From the NCBI GenBank assembly GCA_963825595.1, contig CAWGUE010000013.1, forward strand, positions 186,001 to 250,000: DNA of 64,000 nucleotides. Reading direction: 5' to 3'. The notes under the pieces were generated by a model. That model had not been told where the DNA came from, ran no database searches, and was given only the letters and a program-made list of their open reading frames with translations. This DNA comes from JARFQH01 sp963825595. GTDB taxonomy: Bacteria; Desulfobacterota; Desulfobacteria; Desulfobacterales; SG8-13. The translations under genes and the position numbers were made by a program. Below, in pieces: positions 1 through 9,113 of this stretch; positions within the stretch are counted from its first letter, which is position 1, and every line of letters begins with the position of its first letter.

Positions 1-15
1 AAGAGGAATATCTAA

Positions 16-672
16 ATGACCAAAAAACCGACCTATGAGGAATTTGAACACAAAGTCAATCAGTTAGAGCGTGAGGTCCTGGAATATGTGTCTAAGGAAA
101 AGGAGTTCAGCGCAAAACAAAAATTGGTTGAACACAGCCACATGAGACGCACAATAAGCCTGATGAGGATTAACGATGAACTGAACAGAGAGATTAAAGA
201 TTTGAAACGTGCTGGTAAAGAAGAACTAGAGCTTGTTTCAAATAAGAATAGAGAACGTATTAAAGAACTAAATTGTCTCTATGACATTTCAAGTCTCAAG
301 GCTGGCACGAACTTTTCCTTGGATCATATCCTCCAAGCAGTTGTCGATTTCATTCCTCCGGCAATTCAATTCCCTGAAATTACTTGCGCTCGTATTTTGC
401 TTGATCGTTATGAATTTAAAACAAAAAATTTTAAAAACACAAAATGGAAACTATCGCAAGAAATCAAGGTGTATAACGAACGAATTGGCGCTCTGGAAGT
501 GTGTTATCTCGAAGTAAAACCCGAACTGGAAGACAGGCAATTCCTTGGGGAGTCAAAAAAGTTAATTATCGCTATTGCTGAGATCATAGCCCAAATTGTC
601 GAGCGCGAGTGGGCGGAAATCGAAATAAGAAAAGGCCGGGCCAAGATTGAAGAACTCATCAAACAATATTAA
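16..672 (+). CDS. truncated sensor protein: coiled coil plus GAF-like sensory domain
   Basis: The 218-residue product starts with MTKKPTYEE, followed by a charged coiled coil to about residue 85. A globular sensory domain then runs from about residue 90 to 205, with the pattern 'DFIPPAIQFPEITCARI' and 'IGALEVCYLE'. That GAF-like module normally sits at the front of PAS/histidine-kinase proteins in Desulfobacteraceae, followed by a link such as 'ERKQAE' and then PAS, HisKA and HATPase domains. Here the frame stops just after that link (REWAEIEIRKG), so no transmitter domain is present. A palindromic repeat begins 22 bases beyond the stop, and nothing after it resembles a kinase. It is therefore probably a truncated remnant, although a stand-alone ligand-binding protein cannot be excluded. 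The domain family is recognised from known sequences; the truncation is seen directly. Confidence 0.7.
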   Translation: MTKKPTYEEFEHKVNQLEREVLEYVSKEKEFSAKQKLVEHSHMRRTISLMRINDELNREIKDLKRAGKEELELVSNKNRERIKELNCLYDISSLKAGTNFSLDHILQAVVDFIPPAIQFPEITCARILLDRYEFKTKNFKNTKWKLSQEIKVYNERIGALEVCYLEVKPELEDRQFLGESKKLIIAIAEIIAQIVEREWAEIEIRKGRAKIEELIKQY

Positions 673-693
673 AGCGTTTTCATATACATGCGC

Positions 694-866
694 AGAAGTG
701 GATTCAAAGCCCCATCTTAAAGGCCCGGGCTGTGTTGCAGACCTGCACTGGCAGGGTCGCAGGGCCCTTGCCTGCGCCCCTGCGGACATATCATTGAATA
801 TGCTACGCTTTATTATGGGCCAGCGCATTGCCCTCAATCCTGATCTGAGGTTTTGATACCACTTCT
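694..866. repeat. family B inverted-repeat element, copy 1 (MITE-like)
   Basis: A 173-bp noncoding element is bounded by imperfect terminal inverted repeats (AGAAGTGGATTCAAA at the left and the complement of AGAAGTGGTATCAAAA at the right). The second copy at 37663-37837 has the same termini, nearly the same length and alignable internal sequence in the inverse orientation. It separates the truncated sensor gene from the CDF transporter. Short ORFs on both strands here are artefacts of the element. Confidence 0.7.
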
Positions 867-974
867 GACAGTGCAAAAAGGAATCATCGGAAAACCGAAA
901 TCAAGAATGGTGAAGGGCGGGAAGACTTTCCGGCCATCGCTGGTAAGGGTGAAGAGAATCGAGGAGGGCATTCG

Positions 975-2000
975 TCAATGGGAATGCTCCGATAAATCTT
1001 CATGCGTATGCCCAGCGATCCGATGATGTTTTTCCCCGGATGCGTTCAACGGGTCGATGTGGATGGTGGCATTGGAAAGGTATCGCAGATGATGCAGGAG
1101 TTGGTGCCTCACGTCTTTGGCGATGTCGTGACCCTTTTCCACAGAGATATCCGGATCGACGGCGATATTGAGTTCGGCATGCAGCCTGTGGCCCAGCCAT
1201 CTTACCCGCACTTCAGAGACGTCCTCCACCCCGGGTGTATGATTCACCGCGTGTTTGATTTCATCGATGACCTCAGGATCGACACCATCGAGCAGGCGTG
1301 TGAATATAGACTTTCCGGATTCCCATACGATGCGGAAGATAGCCACCGTAATGAGCAGGCCGACAATCGGATCGGCCAGAGGAAAGCCGAGCCAAACGCC
1401 GACAGCACCGAAAAGTACCGCCAGACTGGTCAACCCGTCAACGCGTGCGTGATAACCGTCGGCGACGAGCGCGGCGCTGCCGATCTCCTTGCCGACCCGG
1501 ATGCGAAACAATGCCACGGCTTCGTTGCCCAGGAAACCAACGACAGATGCGGTGATGACGGCCCAGAGATAGGTGACGGGCTGTGGATGAAAGAATCGAT
1601 TTACGGACTCATAGCCGGCGACGAGGGCGCTGAGCAGGATCGTCAATACGATGGCGACACCGGCCAAGTCTTCGACCCGCCCGTAGCCATAGGTGAACGT
1701 GGCACTCGGTTTACGCTGAGCGAGTTTAAAGGCAATCCACAGCGGTATCGCCGTGGCGGCATCGCCGAAGTTATGAATGGTGTCTGCAAAGAGGGCCACG
1801 CTTCCCGAAAGGATGACGATGACCACCTGAAAAAGGGCCGTGGCCATTAACCCTAAAAACGACCACTTGATGGCCCAAATTCCCCGTTCGGTCGTGATGA
1901 TAGACGGGTCAATGGCACCGTGAGTGTGACCATGATCGTCATGGCCTTTGTCGTGTGTATGAGCAGAGGCGTCTTTTTTTGAATTGTAGAGGCGGAACAT
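975..2000 (-). CDS. cation diffusion facilitator (CDF) family transporter, Zn-type
   Basis: This inner-membrane cation/proton antiporter is expected to export Zn2+ and similar divalent metals. The 341-residue protein has a His-rich N-terminus (residues 14-28, HTHDKGHDDHGHTH), six predicted membrane segments and a C-terminal cytoplasmic metal-sensing domain from about residue 250. The two metal-site pairs are visible: H76xxxD80 in segment 2 and H184xxxD188 in segment 5. The His-Asp/His-Asp arrangement is that of zinc-preferring CDF proteins (CzcD/ZitB type) rather than Mn or Fe types. A second His-rich stretch ends the protein (residues 322-341). The gene stands alone, and no clear Shine-Dalgarno sequence precedes the ATG. 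The family is certain; the metal is inferred. Confidence 0.93.
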   Translation of the reverse strand: MFRLYNSKKDASAHTHDKGHDDHGHTHGAIDPSIITTERGIWAIKWSFLGLMATALFQVVIVILSGSVALFADTIHNFGDAATAIPLWIAFKLAQRKPSATFTYGYGRVEDLAGVAIVLTILLSALVAGYESVNRFFHPQPVTYLWAVITASVVGFLGNEAVALFRIRVGKEIGSAALVADGYHARVDGLTSLAVLFGAVGVWLGFPLADPIVGLLITVAIFRIVWESGKSIFTRLLDGVDPEVIDEIKHAVNHTPGVEDVSEVRVRWLGHRLHAELNIAVDPDISVEKGHDIAKDVRHQLLHHLRYLSNATIHIDPLNASGEKHHRIAGHTHEDLSEHSH

Positions 2001-2099
2001 ATAGCAGTAATACGTAACAGAATCTTATTTTTCTATTAATATTGATTGGTTATATATAGTTTATCTGCTCTAAATTTTACAGATTGTCAAGGGCATTGT

Positions 2100-2280
2100 A
2101 CCCGCTTGCCATTCCGCGGCTCCCATACGCAAGAAGGTGATGCGGTTTTCGTTCAGACCGATGTCAATGACGGCCCGGCTGATGGCGTCGGCGCGATCGT
2201 CGACAAGACCACTTTGGCTCGTACAATAGATGCAATGGTCAGTCTAGCCGAACACCTTGCCATTAATGATTCGCATCATT
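2100..2280 (+). pseudogene. possible remnant of a short-chain dehydrogenase gene
   Basis: One frame of this otherwise gene-free gap reads 'GDAVFVQTDVNDG' and then 'IVDKTTLARTIDAMV'. This resembles the alpha4-beta5 part of classical SDR enzymes (V-x-T-D-V, then VDKT..FGxIDAMVNNAG). No Rossmann GxxxGxG motif precedes it and no YxxxK follows. If real, it is a fragment only. The rest of the 2000-2369 gap holds nothing recognisable. Confidence 0.3.
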
Positions 2281-2368
2281 TTTCCAGGCACTCGATGATC
2301 TGCTGATCGCTGGTCCCACCAATACCACCCTCATGAACCTGCGGATTGTTCTCATCCCTGAATAAGTT

Positions 2369-3253
2369 TTACGCCTTGTAAACCTGGTCGAAGAAATCGG
2401 CGAATTCTTTGAAATCCGTTGGCGTCCGGTTTTCTCTCGTGCGCGGTCCACCGCTTGCAAAAAGCCGGTCATTGATGCCGGCCTCCAGCTCAGCCAGTTG
2501 CTCCGCCATGTCCTGTGACAAGCCCGCCTGCATCATGCCTTTGATGGAATCTTCTCGGGAAAAATGCATATAGGACAGGTCCGGCTTGCCTATTTTCTCT
2601 CCAATGATCCGCGTGACCTCGTTCATGGAGATGTCCCGAGGGCCAAGAAGTTCTTTGGCGGTTTTGCCGGAAAAGTCTCTGTCGAGCATGTGATGCGCGG
2701 CGACCTGGGCTATATCCTGTGTGGCGATCATGGCAAAGGGCAAATCCCCGCGAATGTGACCGCCATTGATACCCATGTTTTTAATCATATCGATACTCAT
2801 CAACATGTTTTCCATAAAAAACGTAGGACGTAGGTGCAGGAAATGGACCGTCTCTAGCTGATTCAAACGCTGCTCCTGGTCACGCAACCCCTTGATGGGC
2901 CCGGTTCTGTCTGGCAGGTGTGCGCCGTGACTGCTCAGATTGACCACATGGCTGACACCCGACTTTTCAATTGCTGTGGCAATGCGCTCGCCGAACTCGT
3001 TTTGATATTTCCTGAAGTCCACGGCCGTATAGTCCGGTGGAATCATCGTAAAGACCGCCTCAGAACCGGTAAATGCTTGTGCAAGGAAATCCGTATCTTT
3101 CGCATCCCCCACATCAGCGGTTGCTCCTTTATCCACAAATTGTTGCAGACGGTCTGCGGATCGGCCGATGACTTTTACGTTCTGGTTTTTAGTTAAGAGC
3201 AAATCGGTCAGTTTGCTGCCGATGTTTCCGGTGGCTCCCATGATAGTGAACAT
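2369..3253 (-). CDS. NmrA/SDR-family NAD(P)-binding protein
   Basis: This atypical short-chain dehydrogenase of the NmrA type (294 residues) begins directly with the dinucleotide-binding motif GATGNIG at residues 6-12. The cofactor-specificity region IGRSADR follows at about residue 29, and the central 'VNLSSHGAH' strand shows no classical YxxxK active site. Such proteins either reduce quinones or aldehydes (QorB-like) or act as redox sensors; the sequence does not distinguish these. The start is supported by GAGGT about 8 bases before the ATG. It has no operon partner: downstream is the possible SDR fragment, and upstream is a terminator-like hairpin and a dead insertion element. Confidence 0.85.
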   Translation of the reverse strand: MFTIMGATGNIGSKLTDLLLTKNQNVKVIGRSADRLQQFVDKGATADVGDAKDTDFLAQAFTGSEAVFTMIPPDYTAVDFRKYQNEFGERIATAIEKSGVSHVVNLSSHGAHLPDRTGPIKGLRDQEQRLNQLETVHFLHLRPTFFMENMLMSIDMIKNMGINGGHIRGDLPFAMIATQDIAQVAAHHMLDRDFSGKTAKELLGPRDISMNEVTRIIGEKIGKPDLSYMHFSREDSIKGMMQAGLSQDMAEQLAELEAGINDRLFASGGPRTRENRTPTDFKEFADFFDQVYKA

Positions 3254-3423
3254 TTATCTACCTCAATATGCTAAGCGAAATATTAATAAAGTGTGTACCG
3301 AAGACAATTTTTTGCGGGTGAATCACTGGTAGAGTAAGCACTACAGGGAAAGATGCAAGTCGACTTCTGGCTCGAAATCTTTCGATAAATATACATTGAT
3401 CTTAGCTTGAGAAAAATTGAAAA

Positions 3424-3455
3424 AGGCCGACTACCAGATGTAGTAGTTGGCCTTC
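3424..3455 (-). terminator. orphan intrinsic terminator
   Basis: On the minus strand a 9/10-paired stem (GGCCAACTAC / GTAGTCGGCC) is followed by a run of T (CCTTTTTC). This is the usual shape of a rho-independent terminator. No gene remains on its upstream side, where the IS110-type element begins, so it probably marks the end of a gene displaced by the insertion. The rest of 3254-3594 holds no gene. Confidence 0.6.
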
Positions 3456-3594
3456 ATGGTTTCGAAGTTTTTAAAAGATTCGCTTAGTAGACATAATGTT
3501 TGAAAGAGCCTTGGTCTGCCCCTTGCGGCGTGGGTTAAGCTGTGCGACCTAATAAGGTCAAAACGGCTCAGAGCCATAACCAAGGTGGCAGACC

Positions 3595-4708
3595 ATGAAA
3601 AAGAAAATAGTATACGTTGGTTTGGATGTCCACAAAAATACGATCGACGTTGCGGTGGCAACCAGTCGTTCCAACGGCACAGTTCGATCTCATGGCAAAA
3701 TTGACAGCACTCTTGACGCCCTAAACAAGCTAATCAAAAAGATGAAAGGTAGAGATGTCGAGCTTCGATTCGTATACGAAGCCGGGCCCTGTGGATACTA
3801 ATTCTACCGGCACCTTGTTTCCAAAAACATAAGCTGCGCTGTGGTTGCTCCTTCGATGATTCCCAAACGAAGTGGCGATCGGATCAAAACCGACCGTCGC
3901 TATTCCATCAATCTGGTAAGGTTGTTTCGTGCCGGGGAGTTGACCAGCATTTATGTATCGACCATTGAAGATGGAGCCATCAGAGACCTCATCCGCTGCA
4001 GGGATGACATTAGACGCTTCGAGAGAAAAGCTCGCCAACTATTGTTAGCCTTTTTACTTTGGCATGGCTATCAATACAGTGGTAAGAGACACTGGACCAA
4101 GGCCTTTTATAATTGGCTGGCAACAAATCAAGTTTTCCCATCCAGCTCAACAAATTGCTCTTCAGGAGTATATCGACGCGGCAAATGAATGTAGCCAAAG
4201 AGTTAAACGAATCACCCAACAAATACAAGCGCATGTTGAACAGTGGAGCCGGGTACCGTTTGTTAAAGCCTATCAAGCCCTGCGAGGCGTATCGTTAATT
4301 GTTTCGGTCACCGTTGTGGCCGAGATTGGCGATATGAACCGTTTCCCGAACCCCAAGCAGCTAATGGCCTATCTGGGACTCATTCCTTCAGAGCATTCCA
4401 GTGGTAAAAAAGTCCGCCGTGGCTCAATTACCAAAACGGGCAACGGTCATGTACGAAGAGTTTTGGTAGAAGCGGGTTGGTCCTATAGAATGCCGGCACG
4501 AAAATCGTTAATACTTCTCAAACGTCAACAGGGACTGCCCAAAAGCGTTTGCGATATATCCTGGAAAGCCCAAACACGCTTATGCGCCCGTTACCGACGA
4601 CTTATCGCCAGGGGCAAATCCAGACAGGCCACGGTGACCGCCATTGCTCGTGAATTGGGTGCTTTTATGTGGGCCATCGATAAACAAATGCAACTGACCA
4701 TTGCATAA
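3595..4708 (+). pseudogene. IS110/IS1111-family transposase, stop plus frameshift
   Basis: The N-terminal DEDD RuvC-like domain is clear from YVGLDVHKNTIDVAV. The C-terminal Tnp domain shows the usual 'GLIPSEHSSG' and 'GSITKTGNGHVRR' signatures. After GPCGY there is an in-frame TAA at 3799-3801, where the family continues without a break. The frame then continues to about 4120 and shifts by one base within the 'YNWLA / QQIKFSHPAQQ' region, so the last 200 residues are in another frame. Restored, the protein would be about 370 residues, normal for the family. The ATG at 3595 fits the family N-terminus. Confidence 0.9.
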
Positions 4709-4966
4709 AATACTTTTTTCCCGCTTCCCTGAAGAGGTATGACTACGGAAAGGAGAATCCTCGTTCCTGCTAAGGGAATTTAAAACTCCCGCTAATAGAG
4801 AGAGGCAGCTCCGCGACGAACCTAAGTCATTCGGTAACCAACCCGCGTATATCAGCATGATCATCCGTCGCTAAAAAGTCGCGCCTCTTCAAGGAGCCGG
4901 GAGGATAAATTGCCCCATGTCAAAATAGGGATGGACCAGTATTTTCTAATTGACACTTTCAAACAT
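4709..4966 (+). ncRNA. candidate bridge RNA region of the IS1111-like right end
   Basis: This noncoding stretch lies between the transposase stop and the right inverted repeat. It contains several nested complementary segments: 4739-4748 pairs with 4821-4830 (8 of 10 positions, core ATGACT/AGTCAT), a hairpin AGGA-GAA-TCCT sits at 4751-4761, and a second hairpin GGGAATTTAAAACTCCC sits at 4774-4790. IS110-family elements encode a structured bridge RNA in a noncoding end, placed in the right end in the IS1111 group. The structure is seen by eye; the function is inferred from family and position. Confidence 0.35.
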
Positions 4967-5179
4967 ATCAGCAGCTATCTTTAGTTAGCAGGTCTTACAG
5001 GTAGGTCGAGTCTATCGCATGTGAAAGCCTTATAATTCATCGGTGTTCGCATTGGCGTGTTGTGCATCACCGTAGACGGTTCATATAAATCAATCACCGT
5101 CCCTCCCATCTTTTCCCCAAAGTGTGTTGGTGGCGTGGACTATTCAGCCTCACCATGGTAATTACCTTACCGACCACGC

Positions 5180-5690
5180 TCACTTCGCTTTTTTCGGCGG
5201 TACATAAGGACCCGGTGTGCCGAGAAGAATAAGTGGCTCCGCTTTCAAGGTTTTTTGAAATTCCACGACCCGTGACATCACGATCGGTAGTATCCATGTC
5301 GAGTCAGGGGCGATATCCATACTCTCTTTCGGGTCTTTGGTAAGGTTGTAAACCAACGGAAGGTTGCGTTTCTGCGGAATCCCGAACATACTGTTTAAAA
5401 CGATAAAATGGACCTTCCAGTTGCGCCACTTGTACGCAAAAAGATCATCGTCGTTATAAACGGGAAATCCTTTACGCTTGCTGTGCCCGTTCCTATTGAA
5501 GAAAAGATCGGACTGATCGATACCATCGATCAGTCGGTCGCCGGCACTTGATAGCCGCCAACGCCGACGAGTGTCGGCAATAGATCGGTGATGTGCACCA
5601 TTTCATTGGTCACTTTTCCGGCCGGAACCTTTCATGTCCAGCGGATGATGAAAGGCGCCCGCAACGAGCCTTCAAGTGCTGTCAATGAAT
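5180..5690 (-). pseudogene. C-terminal remnant of an arylsulfatase gene
   Basis: Read on the minus strand, the segment gives EGSLRAPFIIRW, then VPAGKVTNEMVHITDLLPT, then LIDGIDQSDLFF, FAYKWRNWKVHFI, and a tail LYNL-type motif (VYNLTKDPKES) ending at PYVPPKKAK. This is the C-terminal third of a type I sulfatase. It is broken by a TGA where the family has WPGKVP and by a frameshift near 5553 (VGGYQVPA / GDRLIDG). The catalytic N-terminal part with CxPSR is absent. The 5' break falls at the palindrome at 5681-5725. Bases 4970-5180 hold no gene. Confidence 0.85.
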
Positions 5691-5725
5691 TACCCCGCCG
5701 CAAGCGTACGGGGTAATTCATTGAC
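5681..5725. repeat. perfect 17-bp palindrome
   Basis: GTCAATGAATTACCCCG at 5681-5697 is the exact complement of 5709-5725, with an 11-base loop CCGCAAGCGTA. It sits exactly where the sulfatase remnant is cut off. The shape suggests a REP-like or mobile palindromic unit rather than a terminator, because no T-run follows. Confidence 0.75.
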
Positions 5726-6119
5726 AAACAACACGCAACTCCATATGCTCCATTATTAAAAAAGGTAATTCTTATAAACAATGATATCGAGCTCCTGTCG
5801 ACCACTTTGATTATATTCCCATTTTATATTTTCTTTAGTAGATTATCCTTTTATTGTTCCTTTCAGGGATTGATTTGGTGGGTCTGACTTATTGTAAAGG
5901 GAAAGAGAGCCAATTTGCTGATAATGGATTGGCCAATTTTGACTGTTAAATGTTATTCTTTCTTGGATCATATCTGCCTCCTATTTAATTTTAACTTAAA
6001 TATCAGGCAGAGATTGACCTCTTTCTCAAAAACTGTCAATTCTCATTTTGTTATGTAGAGTGGCAAGCAAATCTTACACTCATGTTATTACTGGACCTTA
6101 CTTTTTTTATTAGCAGGTG
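5726..6119. other. AT-rich intergenic region, no gene seen
   Basis: This 390-bp AT-rich spacer lies between the palindrome and the DUF1566 gene. I see no ORF with family resemblance. It presumably contains the promoter of the downstream gene, but no clear -35/-10 pair stands out. Confidence 0.5.
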
Positions 6120-7262
6120 ATGCGAATGTATAAAACAATAAGAATAGTCAGATCTGCTATATTTACCATTATTATCCTGTCCCCCTGTTTTTGTGCTATG
6201 GCAGGACCAGTCCCAGATACAGGCCAAACCAAATGTTACAATGACTCTGTTGAGATCACATGTCCTGAACCGGGAGAAGACTTTTATGGTCAAGATGCCC
6301 AGTACCAAATAAATCCACCCTCTTTTACCAAACTTGATGCCCAAGGTAATGACTTGCCTGGTACAGCCACCTCCTGGGTAATGGTTCGAGACAATGTAAC
6401 CGGGTTGATATGGGAAAATAAAAAAGACATGGATGGGATTATATACAGTTATTCTAATACCCATGATGCAGACAATTCGTACACCTGGTATGACAGTAAT
6501 CCAGATACCAATGGTGGCGATGCCGGCAATCCTGGAGATGGGAGGGATACAGAGGATTTTATTCATGCTTTAAATTCTGACAATTTCGGAGGGTTTTCAG
6601 ACTGGCGCCTACCAACCACAGAGGAACTGCTTTCCATTGTTGATTATGGAAGATATGACCCCTCTATAGATACAACCTATTTCCCCAATACTAAGTTGTG
6701 GTATTATTGGTCATCCAATACAAAAGTGCGCTTTGTAGATAGGGCGTGGCGTGTCAGTTTCGAGGATGGCCAGGATTATTGGGACTATAAAAGGATTAGC
6801 AGATATGTTCGTGCTGTACGCGGAGGACAGTCTGAAAAAACCTATGTTGATAATGGTGACGGGACAGTTACGGATGTATCCACAGGACTGGTATGGCAGC
6901 AGGCAACGGCCGGACCAATGGACTTGAAATCAGCCCTCAAATATTGTGAAAGACTTACTCTTGGGGGTTGTTCCAATTGGAGGCTCCCGAATATCAAGGA
7001 ACTGGCATCGATTGTAGACCTCAGTAAGGTAAGTCCTTCAATAGATACAACTTATTTTCCCATTCCGGCGAAATTCTACTTTTCGTCTACTACCAATGCT
7101 GCTATTACCGAGAATGTGTATCTCCTGGAATTCAATAGCGGATATATTTATAGTTACGCGAAGTCCTTTGACTACGTTTTTGTCCGTGCCGTGCGCGAAG
7201 GGCAGTGTGTGGAATCCAAAATAATGAACACGCCATGGCTTAATATTTTGCTGGATGATTAA
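6120..7262 (+). CDS. exported DUF1566 (Lcl-like) protein with two domain copies
   Basis: The N-terminus carries a Sec signal peptide (hydrophobic residues about 12-28, ending CAMAGPV). Two DUF1566 modules follow. The first, about residues 90-240, has VTGLIWENK, FSDWRLPTTEELLSIVDY, a D-P-S-I-D-T-TYF motif and YVRAVRGG. The second, about 245-365, has STGLVWQQA, CSNWRLPNIKELASIVD, SPSIDTTYF and FVRAVREG. DUF1566 is related to the Legionella collagen-like (Lcl) C-terminal domain and has a C-type-lectin-like fold; these proteins act at the cell surface, often in adhesion, but the ligand is unknown. The first ATG at 6120 was chosen over the GTG at 6117; a third option is ATG 6126. Base composition is AT-richer than the genes after 11 kb. 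Confidence 0.9.
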   Translation: MRMYKTIRIVRSAIFTIIILSPCFCAMAGPVPDTGQTKCYNDSVEITCPEPGEDFYGQDAQYQINPPSFTKLDAQGNDLPGTATSWVMVRDNVTGLIWENKKDMDGIIYSYSNTHDADNSYTWYDSNPDTNGGDAGNPGDGRDTEDFIHALNSDNFGGFSDWRLPTTEELLSIVDYGRYDPSIDTTYFPNTKLWYYWSSNTKVRFVDRAWRVSFEDGQDYWDYKRISRYVRAVRGGQSEKTYVDNGDGTVTDVSTGLVWQQATAGPMDLKSALKYCERLTLGGCSNWRLPNIKELASIVDLSKVSPSIDTTYFPIPAKFYFSSTTNAAITENVYLLEFNSGYIYSYAKSFDYVFVRAVREGQCVESKIMNTPWLNILLDD

Positions 7263-7607
7263 TCTGATAGAACTAAAAAGCTCAAAAAATAACTGAAATT
7301 TATATCCTGGTAAATGTTTGTTCACAGATACGTAAGATGAAAGCTTAAAAATATCGTTCTTCCAAAATTTAAATGTTTTTTGCTAAAATCTGGATTTTCA
7401 AATTCCGATGATTTTATAAGGATACGATCCGGCTATCATAATGTTTTCAATGACTCTATTACTTTCGCTAAATAGCAGAAAGTGCGAGTTTAGACCCTTT
7501 TACAGTATGTGAATTTTTCAGTGGAACGATTTTATTTATATACACAGCAGATACAAAAAGGCAGAGCCATTGCTGACACTGCCTTCATCCTTCTCTTGAA
7601 AGATGCT
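7263..7607. other. AT-rich intergenic region, no gene seen
   Basis: This spacer lies between two convergent reading directions (the DUF1566 gene and the PD40 remnant). No family-like ORF and no convincing terminator is visible in it. Confidence 0.5.
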
Positions 7608-8150
7608 TCACTTGTTTTTATTCCCATAAGCATTACCCCTGGGAACGGTGTTCACCGTGTCGGTTCCAATGATCGGAGCGCCTTCAAAGGTTTCGCATTC
7701 AAGAAAAGCTTCTGTGCTGTTTTGATTCAGGTCTAAGTCATGTGTCATGAAATGAAACAACAGATCGTCGTCGCCATCGTAGTCCACATCTTCCATCTTC
7801 CAACGCAAGGGGGAGGCACCAGCAAATTCACATGAAACAGGATCGACATCATAGGCATCAAATTCATCGGTTGTTAGAATCGCAAAAGGAACTTTTCTTT
7901 TTGATTTGAGGTTGATGCTATTGGGATAGCTGCCAGGTTTGATGTCGATTACGACAATTACATAGCGATCATGCACGAAAACGTCGTCCGTATCATTGGT
8001 ATCTCACGGCATAAGGTTGTCAGCCCAGGACCAAAAAGCTACAAAGCTGCCATGAGCGGATATTGAGGTTCTATTACTCCCATCATTTCCCTGTTCACCA
8101 TCAGAGCTTACACTGACAATGGTCGTCTGGCCCGTTATACGACACTCTGT
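7608..8150 (-). pseudogene. C-terminal remnant of a PD40/TolB-like repeat surface protein
   Basis: The minus strand reads 'GQTTIVSVSSDGEQGNDGS', 'SISAHGSFVAFWS', then an in-frame TGA at 8004-8006 where the repeat family has PGDTN, then 'DTDDVFVHDR'. This is one blade of the PD40 (TolB-like) propeller repeat. It is followed by a complete C-terminal module starting VIDIKPGSYPNSINL, with ILTTDEFDA and an acidic DVDYDGDDD loop that may bind calcium. That module usually closes large secreted repeat proteins of Deltaproteobacteria and methanogens. The N-terminal propeller is missing. An ORF from ATG 7976 covers the last module only. Confidence 0.75.
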
Positions 8151-8198
8151 ATTTAAGATATTTATATTTTGCTTTCAGACCGCTGCCGAAATTCTGTA

Positions 8199-8954
8199 CT
8201 AAGGTGATGCGGGTACATTTATACCAAATACACAAGTCGGGCAATCAGCGAAGTCGCCATCTGCATTATCATATAAGGTATTTTGGTCAACCATGTTGTA
8301 CCCCCCCCAAAAAGCTATTCCATATTTACCGCTATTACTGCAGGTATTTCCTATAAGCGTTGTGCCAGTACCAGCAGTAATGCCGTTTCCACCGTTAGAC
8401 TTGCAAACGTTGCCAATAGCTGTTGAGTTGTAACCAGTATTAATCCCATGGCTGCCATTGCCTATTGCTGTACACCCCTGTATTAAATTGCCATTATTAA
8501 AAAAGTAAATGCCTTGAGTACCATTATTAAATAGACGGACATTTATTATCCTGTGACCATGGCCCCCATTCAATTCATTAGTAATACCTAATCTGCTAAA
8601 ATTCCTTACAGTCCCATTTCTGATTTCAACATTAGCTGTTCCATTCATGTTAATCCCATCGGAGCCTGCTGGACCACCAGAGCCATCTATAGTAAACCCC
8701 ATTAGGTCCACCGTCACATTGTTGGCTGTTATTTTGATTCCCGTGCCCGTCGTGCATGATAAATTTTTTGCGATATAATAATAGCCGGGGGACGATATCG
8801 TGTACGGTAGAGAACTGATTTTTGTTCCGACCCCCCTGCTTCCCGCTATCACATAAAAATCTGCATGAGCGTAAGTGGCGCAGATAATTAAAAATAGAAA
8901 CCACACACTAATGAAAGAAATGACTTTTAAGGCAGCATTTGTTTTTTTTTGCAT
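8199..8954 (-). CDS. secreted right-handed beta-helix protein
   Basis: The 251-residue protein has an N-terminal signal peptide (hydrophobic about 10-28, ending YAHA-DFYV). Parallel beta-helix rungs of about 22 residues follow, rich in Asn and Gly (NNVTVDLMGFTIDG, VEIRNGTVRNFS, LIQGCTAIGNGSHGI, TTLIGNTCSNSGKYGIAF). The fold is shared with pectate lyases and phage tailspikes. No catalytic Asp/Lys cluster is recognisable, so a binding or structural surface role is as likely as carbohydrate cleavage. It ends with a short Cys pair (ADCPTCVFG). A purine-rich AGGGGGAC precedes the ATG. The gene follows the PD40 remnant's reading direction, but the two are not clearly one operon. Confidence 0.8.
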   Translation of the reverse strand: MQKKTNAALKVISFISVWFLFLIICATYAHADFYVIAGSRGVGTKISSLPYTISSPGYYYIAKNLSCTTGTGIKITANNVTVDLMGFTIDGSGGPAGSDGINMNGTANVEIRNGTVRNFSRLGITNELNGGHGHRIINVRLFNNGTQGIYFFNNGNLIQGCTAIGNGSHGINTGYNSTAIGNVCKSNGGNGITAGTGTTLIGNTCSNSGKYGIAFWGGYNMVDQNTLYDNADGDFADCPTCVFGINVPASP

Positions 8955-9113
8955 GTTTGTCCCCCTTTTGGTTCGCTAACGGAAATACCATATCTCCATA
9001 GAGAATCCTAAAGCTACCACCGTTCCATCTTCTAACTCTGCTCGTGATGTGGGCAGAAACTCTTTGGATCTGAATGTCTGTCGAATTTCATTCAGAAGTA
9101 CTTCAGCGGAATC

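Larger units (their letters stand above)
3490..4970 (+). mobile_element. IS110-family element, IS1111-like, inactive
   Basis: The transposase gene is flanked by a short left end of about 100 bases and a longer right end of about 250 bases. An 11-base inverted repeat, ATGTTTGAAAG at 3496-3506 and its complement at 4956-4966, marks both ends. Subterminal inverted repeats and a long right end are the features of the IS1111 group, as opposed to IS110 proper. The element limits are approximate, because this family makes no consistent target duplication. It is dead, since the transposase is broken twice. Confidence 0.7.

Noticed and set aside
1002..1850. 282-codon plus-strand frame inside the CDF gene
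   Set aside because: Antisense shadow of a well-conserved transporter; composition and residues are those of reverse-complement coding DNA.
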